Source of the DNA: JAZFYD01 sp036443405
Lineage (GTDB): Bacteria; Planctomycetota; PLA2
Length of the DNA: 29,252 nucleotides
Reading direction: 5' to 3'
Assembly: GCA_036443405.1 (NCBI GenBank)
Contig: JAZFYD010000188.1
Coordinates: forward strand, 1-29,252
Under the pieces are notes generated by a model, which had not been told where the DNA came from, did no database searches, and saw nothing but the letters and a program-made list of their open reading frames with translations. This document shows positions 26,301 through 29,252 of the stretch, piece after piece; position 1 is the stretch's first letter, and each line of letters starts with the position of its first letter. Both the position numbers and the translations under genes were made by a program.

Positions 26301-28437
26301 CAACGACAAGGAGTCGATCGATGGCACCCTCGCGGGTTCGTCGGCGGTCGGCGAGCGCATCGACGGGCTGGATTCCGAGGGCAACGCCACGCTCACGGAC
26401 TCGGCCCTCATCTTTGAGCTCGAAGGGGTCAACGCCAGTGGCGTGTCGATGTCGAACAGCCACATGGACCTCTTGCCCGACTCGTTGCTGTTTGTCGAAG
26501 ACGGCCTCATCTTCCTGATGGGCGACCGCTTGGACAAGGTCTTCGGTCTGAACCTGATCAGCGGCGAGTTCACGTCCCTCGAAGTACCGGCTGCAAACTC
26601 ATTCGATGGTCAGGCGGTTCCGGATCAGGACCACCTGAGGCTTGCGCTCGCGCAGGCGTCGTTTAACAACCAGTACGCATTCTGCTTCAACAAGCCCGCG
26701 GATGGCGAGGAAGGCCCGAATCGGATCGGCTTCGCGGCCGGCGACATGCGAGGGAAAACGCGGTTCACCGACCTCAGCGGCGCGGGCCGTACCAACAACT
26801 TTGGTGGCTGGGGCGTCGAGTCCAACAACCACCGTCGGGTCTACTTCCTGGAAGTCGGCATGGCCGGCGGTTTGGATCTCAGTGACGCCGGTATTTTGAC
26901 CGACCTTACGTTGGGCAATACCACTGTCGGCGGCGACATCCTCACACCGGGTCGCCTCGGCGAAAAGGTCGACTACATGGCGATGTCGCCCGACGGCGAA
27001 ACGATGGCAGTGGGCCGCGAATACAGTGTGTCGCAGAACTTCAACGGTACCTACTTCACCTATTCCGTGGGTACGTCCACCAGCACGAACTGGCAGGCGA
27101 ACCACGACATCATGCTGTTCAGCACGGATCCCGGCGAGGATCTCGATGACGATGGCAACAACATCCTGTTCTTCGGCACGAACTCCGCCACCAACGGCGC
27201 CAGCCTCGGTGGTCTCCCGGGCAACGCGGAAGGAGCAGCACATCTGAACGCTCGCCACCGCCGCATTTCGGGGGTCACGTTCGGGTCCAACACCGGGGCA
27301 GGCGAACGGTCAATGATCTTCACCTACTCGGGCAACAGCCAAGCCGGCCGCAACCCGCTCTACAACGGACGAAACGGTCCGGGCTGGGCGCTCAACCCCG
27401 ACACCAGCCAGAGTTCGTCGTTCCACTTCGGCTTCGAAATGCACGTGCGTGTCCAATACCTCAACGACGACGAGGAGAAATTGGTCTTCCAAAGCGAAGA
27501 CGAATACATGTTCAACATGCTGGAAGACGTTGGCGATGCGGACAACAGCAACGCGATCGCCCAGATTGGCCCGACGAACCCGCCGTTCAGCACGACGGCA
27601 AGCAGCCAGCAGATGTTCTGGGTCACGTTCAAGAGCCAGAACGAGGACTACCTCTACTATGTGAGCGACCAGTTGAACGGTCGCAACTACCTCGTCGGAT
27701 ACAACATCTCCGGCGGCGACTTGGACCACGACCAGTACGTGCCGTTCCTGCCGCACGCCGACAGAGTCGGCTTCGAGCAGATCGACGTGCAGGCGTTCAA
27801 CTACACGAGCCGCTTCTACGCGGTTCCGGCGTTGAACCCGGATCGTATCGTGACCGGCCGCGACGGGGCCGGCTTGGTGTTCTTCATCGCCAGCGCGTCG
27901 AGCGCGGGTCCGACGAGCGCCAGTGACCTCGAGCTCTATGTCTTCGACGCCAACGTCGGCGGCGAGGCGCACGTGTTGTCCAGTGACATCACCGACGGCT
28001 CATCGAACGCTCTGAACCACATCTACTGCTCGCTGGACGGCAACGTGGTTGCCGCGCAGCGCGCGAAGGTGGGGGGCAGCAGCCAGAACAGCCGGACCAC
28101 GCTCAACAGCCGCACGGATCTCTTCGCGATCAGCAACGTGCACGGCGTTGTCGAGAACGGAGACGTGCCGAACGCATTCATCATCTCGAGCGACGATTCA
28201 CACGGTGCTTCCATCGCCTTTGTTGGCGACGGTTCCGCCGCCGGCCCGCAGGCCGTCGTCTTCAGCCGTGTGAACAACTCCAGCGATTCGGGCAACCGGT
28301 CGTGGGACAACCGCGAGCTGATGGTTGCCCTTTTGGCGCCCGGCGCCACGGCCGCTACTTTGGATTCGACGCAGTCCCACTATGTGGTTCTCGCGGCGGG
28401 TCGTGCGACCAACGACAACGCGACAACACAGGACTAA
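23359..28437 (+). CDS. Very large lipoprotein with putative-Ig (He_PIG-like) domains
   Basis: This is an exported protein of 1692 residues, probably surface- or outer-membrane-anchored through Cys24 (lipobox LVPGC after MRRTGWSTCVLACAMMAIV). The first part contains stretches with the He_PIG pattern (LP-D/P-G-x-x-G-x-x-Y ... G-V-x-P ... G-x-I-x-G-x-P). They lie at about 43-125 (VPDGGAGQLYDTVIFFGTTG), 398-495 (FLPDGQAGLDYNEFVAASGG) and 549-680 (LPPGLDGTGYPAGTF). From about 680 to the end no family was recognised. The composition (Asn, Gly, Ser and Asp rich, beta-rich, few Lys) and phrases such as MSPDGETMAVGRE, GVLSHDSSGPSPSTDG and SLDGNVVAAQR resemble TolB/WD-like propeller repeats. There is no visible sorting signal at the C-terminus. 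An excellent Shine-Dalgarno and an intrinsic terminator suggest a monocistronic gene. The function is unknown; adhesion or an extracellular scaffold is only a guess. Confidence 0.85.
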   Translation: MRRTGWSTCVLACAMMAIVLVPGCTGESVDPALSNPDLQAASIFFLTTTVPDGGAGQLYDTVIFFGTTGLAPLPDRFEVDQGVLPDGVQLLPEMGGNGEPTGNAVLVGFPRREGNFLFKVRAVTTSTDPALAATQPYGIEVDDGQIAILTPTAEEGTIDVAVPAFPDVIDFVNPANAQAFFSFKFQTAGGSGINRVNVYMPRELELSSFDATATSPTEDTDESATSKSKYEVDFNDGGWFTSPAGASVQVGGFQSPRGPVGTVDPLDTDWFQATVGAGPPQNSRRFIGDMDHSVGPNGADTLLIPGRSLFFSDYFDSRYIDTQKPDVPGTERRKYPFSLDEYANMFFLSETSITSLRYYIIVEAIDTNGTDGVAFRGDDFIDRKAFIVQVKIPDIRIDTIFLPDGQAGLDYNEFVAASGGVAPLFYELEYADAVEDFAVTIAGAGELDIAFTGLGMERTTGMIIGVPRVSAFDHAAPPDSHTEGHLVELSFRVFADVMNPAQGGGLPYDATANQGEYQGIHPDFPGKATEDKNGIHRTYQVRFELPTAPMVLNTGLPPGLDGTGYPAGTFIAGVGGVPFLVPDPVGFTGIYPTGNGIRRAYEWSSTYGQDDSPDFAPTPDPAAPGLPNFLTLDGDKTSATNGQISGNTMDRGFHSIEFTQTDVYNGEARSPSVANNQGGKTTLVLSVSPDDTVFFRGVYASEGGGGQTTGLEDATNQQNNARNVPIALAGSIFSIRTGETPALYSGIDAHDWDILPVMLAHGGDSVQAGKAYPSINGFWPSESGKENDFNYNTESPAWGHHQQEMTWIQTNLEDHNRVFLWAQTNIQKWNSSQTNGPDSHRYQEYQSNGDRGILVVNPATGDFWVPAVLDYSGDHGHQFGAEGVLSHDSSGPSPSTDGLTYAIVAGSGSRITDSRSLRDYMTQGLGAYIESHTRTSSSPVWAWATRAYMGRGATTVAASADGVWGATVMRGGDGPRLLLWRNDKESIDGTLAGSSAVGERIDGLDSEGNATLTDSALIFELEGVNASGVSMSNSHMDLLPDSLLFVEDGLIFLMGDRLDKVFGLNLISGEFTSLEVPAANSFDGQAVPDQDHLRLALAQASFNNQYAFCFNKPADGEEGPNRIGFAAGDMRGKTRFTDLSGAGRTNNFGGWGVESNNHRRVYFLEVGMAGGLDLSDAGILTDLTLGNTTVGGDILTPGRLGEKVDYMAMSPDGETMAVGREYSVSQNFNGTYFTYSVGTSTSTNWQANHDIMLFSTDPGEDLDDDGNNILFFGTNSATNGASLGGLPGNAEGAAHLNARHRRISGVTFGSNTGAGERSMIFTYSGNSQAGRNPLYNGRNGPGWALNPDTSQSSSFHFGFEMHVRVQYLNDDEEKLVFQSEDEYMFNMLEDVGDADNSNAIAQIGPTNPPFSTTASSQQMFWVTFKSQNEDYLYYVSDQLNGRNYLVGYNISGGDLDHDQYVPFLPHADRVGFEQIDVQAFNYTSRFYAVPALNPDRIVTGRDGAGLVFFIASASSAGPTSASDLELYVFDANVGGEAHVLSSDITDGSSNALNHIYCSLDGNVVAAQRAKVGGSSQNSRTTLNSRTDLFAISNVHGVVENGDVPNAFIISSDDSHGASIAFVGDGSAAGPQAVVFSRVNNSSDSGNRSWDNRELMVALLAPGATAATLDSTQSHYVVLAAGRATNDNATTQD

Positions 28438-28450
28438 TTTTCAAATCCCC

Positions 28451-28472
28451 TGACGGACCCCCCAGTCCGTCA
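28451..28472 (+). terminator. First hairpin after the large lipoprotein
   Basis: TGACGGAC-CCCCCA-GTCCGTCA is a perfect 8-bp stem with a 6-base loop, 13 bp after the stop. No T-run follows, so it is probably an accessory to the terminator just downstream. Confidence 0.5.
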
Positions 28473-28482
28473 CTCTCTCGGT

Positions 28483-28518
28483 TCGGGCGGTTCCCTTTGG
28501 AGCCGCCCGATTTATTTT
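28483..28518 (+). terminator. Rho-independent terminator
   Basis: The arms are TCGGGCGGTTCC (28483-28494) and GGAGCCGCCCGA (28499-28510), a 12-bp stem with one G-T wobble around the loop CTTT. TTTATTTT follows immediately. The geometry is classical for the end of the large lipoprotein transcript. Confidence 0.92.
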
Positions 28519-28949
28519 GCCTCCGCCATGAGGAGGGCGAACTCCGGTAACACGCGCAGCCGCGGGACCGACGGCCGGCAAGAGAGAAGGTCCGCAGCGT
28601 TGGTCCAGACGTCCTCCTTCCGCCCGCGCTCCCCGTGGGCGCGTCCTGCATTCTCAAGCGAGCGCCCGTCGCCCGCTAGAGAACCCGCGCTCTCTGGCGA
28701 CGCCGCGTGGGCCGAGAGCTCTGGACGGTGGACCGAGGCACGCCTTCGACGGGTGAGGCCGGCCGTCGCCAAGGCATGCGGCGGGGCCCACCGGGTCACG
28801 GTCGTGGGCTGGTCGACTGCGAACGCCCCCGGACCCGGCGCGGCCGAGGGCAAGACCGAAGCCGCGTTCGCGTTCGACTCAGTCGCTGAGGACCAGGGCC
28901 AGGGTCCAGGCCGGGTGGAAAGCTAAGCCTGGGCGGCGGACGCTTGGGG

Positions 28950-28976
28950 GAGCGCGCCTACTCCTGAGGCGCGCTC
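28950..28976 (-). terminator. Hairpin spanning the stop of the thioredoxin-like gene
   Basis: GAGCGCGCC at 28950-28958 and GGCGCGCTC at 28968-28976 form a perfect 9-bp stem with a 9-base loop. It covers the last codons and the stop (28960-28958) of the minus-strand gene. No U-run follows on that strand, so it is only terminator-like. Confidence 0.45.
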
Positions 28977-29252
28977 TTCAACCCCTCGACGATCTCTTCG
29001 GCGCTCATCGCGCCGCTTTCCTGCCAGAGCACCTTGGTGCCGGTCGGGTCCAACACCACGTAGTGCGGGATGGCACCGGTTCCGAAGCGGTCCGCGAGGA
29101 TGGCCTTGTTGGCACGCGACGTCTCCGCGTAGCTGCCGCCGCCGTCGGTGTGCAGGCGGATCTCGATGAACCGTTTGAACTCGTCTTGAACCTTGTCGTC
29201 CAGGAAGGTCCCGCCTTCCATCAAACGGCAGTTGGGTCAGTTGAAGCCGGTG
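28958..29252 (-). CDS. Thioredoxin-fold (DsbD C-terminal-like) protein, candidate UxxC selenoprotein, 5' end outside window
   Basis: The visible part is the C-terminal thioredoxin domain of a DsbD-like thiol:disulfide protein, probably facing the periplasm. Reading inward from the right edge the frame gives TGFN, then TGA (29239-29237), then PNCRLMEGGTF. Relatives have TG-[FYW]-x-C-x-N-C-R-x-ME-x-x-x-F here, so the TGA replaces the first active-site Cys, giving UPNC. The rest is a good family match: FIEIRLHTDGGG, the cis-Pro segment FGTGAIPHYVVLDPTG, and a last helix EEIVEGLK. A conventional call would start at TTG 29224 or ATG 29221, downstream of the active site, yielding a protein without its redox motif. 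A hairpin at 29203-29219 fits a bacterial SECIS. Alternatives are a base error, or a pseudogene with a nonsense mutation. Confidence 0.75.
29203..29219 (-). promoter_or_regulatory. Candidate bacterial SECIS hairpin
   Basis: On the minus strand GGAAGG (29219-29214), loop CGGGA (29213-29209) and CCTTCC (29208-29203) form a perfect 6-bp stem. The loop begins 24 bases after the TGA and has G at its second position. A lower helix (offsets 10-13 with 37-40) is also possible. These features fall within the published bacterial SECIS consensus as I recall it: loop 16-37 nt after UGA, G in the first two loop bases. Confidence 0.6.

Larger units (their letters stand above)
28438..28957. other. 520-bp convergent intergenic region
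   Basis: The first 80 bases hold two hairpins ending the large lipoprotein transcript. From 28519 to 28949 I see no supported gene. Open frames exist on both strands (28528-28926 + and 28512-28853 -) but are Arg/Pro/Ala rich, lack ribosome sites and overlap each other. A hairpin around the stop of the next, minus-strand gene closes the region. Confidence 0.6.

Noticed and set aside
28528..28926. 132-codon plus-strand frame after the terminator
   Set aside because: Arg/Ala/Pro-rich, overlaps an equally long minus frame, and shows no ribosome site or motif.
29219..29224. Start of the thioredoxin-like gene at TTG 29224 or ATG 29221
   Set aside because: It would begin the protein just after the second active-site Cys, removing the redox motif and first strand/helix; conserved residues continue upstream across the TGA.

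Overview
The window is high-GC DNA from a Gram-negative bacterium. Evidence for this is four lipoproteins with lipoboxes, a complete-looking proton-pumping NADH:quinone oxidoreductase operon, and a Lon protease. An FG-GAP/ASPIC-UnbV lipoprotein, a very large putative-Ig lipoprotein and short dispersed palindromes together are most like Planctomycetota or a related deep lineage. That taxonomic guess is inference, not a match.

Layout. 1-2662 (+): 3' part of a DppC/OppC-type ABC permease, an overlapping lipoprotein of unknown function, and a small family-2-like glycosyltransferase. 2776-3492 (+): a charged small lipoprotein whose signal-peptide codons contain a palindromic repeat. Two more copies of that repeat lie in the gap before the convergent lon gene (3597-6011, -). 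6230-9871 (+): an FG-GAP/ASPIC lipoprotein and a GT-C-type polytopic membrane protein. 9979-10007: a near-consensus promoter. 10052-22879 (+): nuoA-C-D-E-F-G-H-I-J-K-L-M-N, 13 genes joined by overlaps or gaps of 4 bp or less, with nuoB absent from its usual place. 22880-23358: intergenic. 23359-28437 (+): a 1692-residue lipoprotein, followed by two hairpins, the second a textbook intrinsic terminator. 28519-28949: no supported gene. 28958-29252 (-): the C-terminal part of a thioredoxin-fold (DsbD-like) protein entering from the right edge.

How the genes work together. The nuo genes encode the NADH module (E, F, G), the connecting module (C, D, I; B must be elsewhere) and the membrane proton-pumping arm (A, H, J, K, L, M, N). 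Lon is a soluble quality-control protease. The remaining genes are mainly cell-envelope functions: exported lipoproteins, sugar transfer, peptide/nickel-type uptake and periplasmic thiol chemistry.

The most notable observation is at the right edge. In the thioredoxin-like gene the first Cys of the CxxC active site is an in-frame TGA (29237-29239). A 6-bp hairpin with a G in its apical loop starts at the distance expected for a bacterial SECIS. This suggests a UxxC selenoprotein that standard gene calling truncates to a start codon downstream of its own active site. Other points of interest are the missing nuoB, a palindromic repeat read through as protein, an unusually short NuoG, and a lipoprotein whose best start may be a rare ATT.
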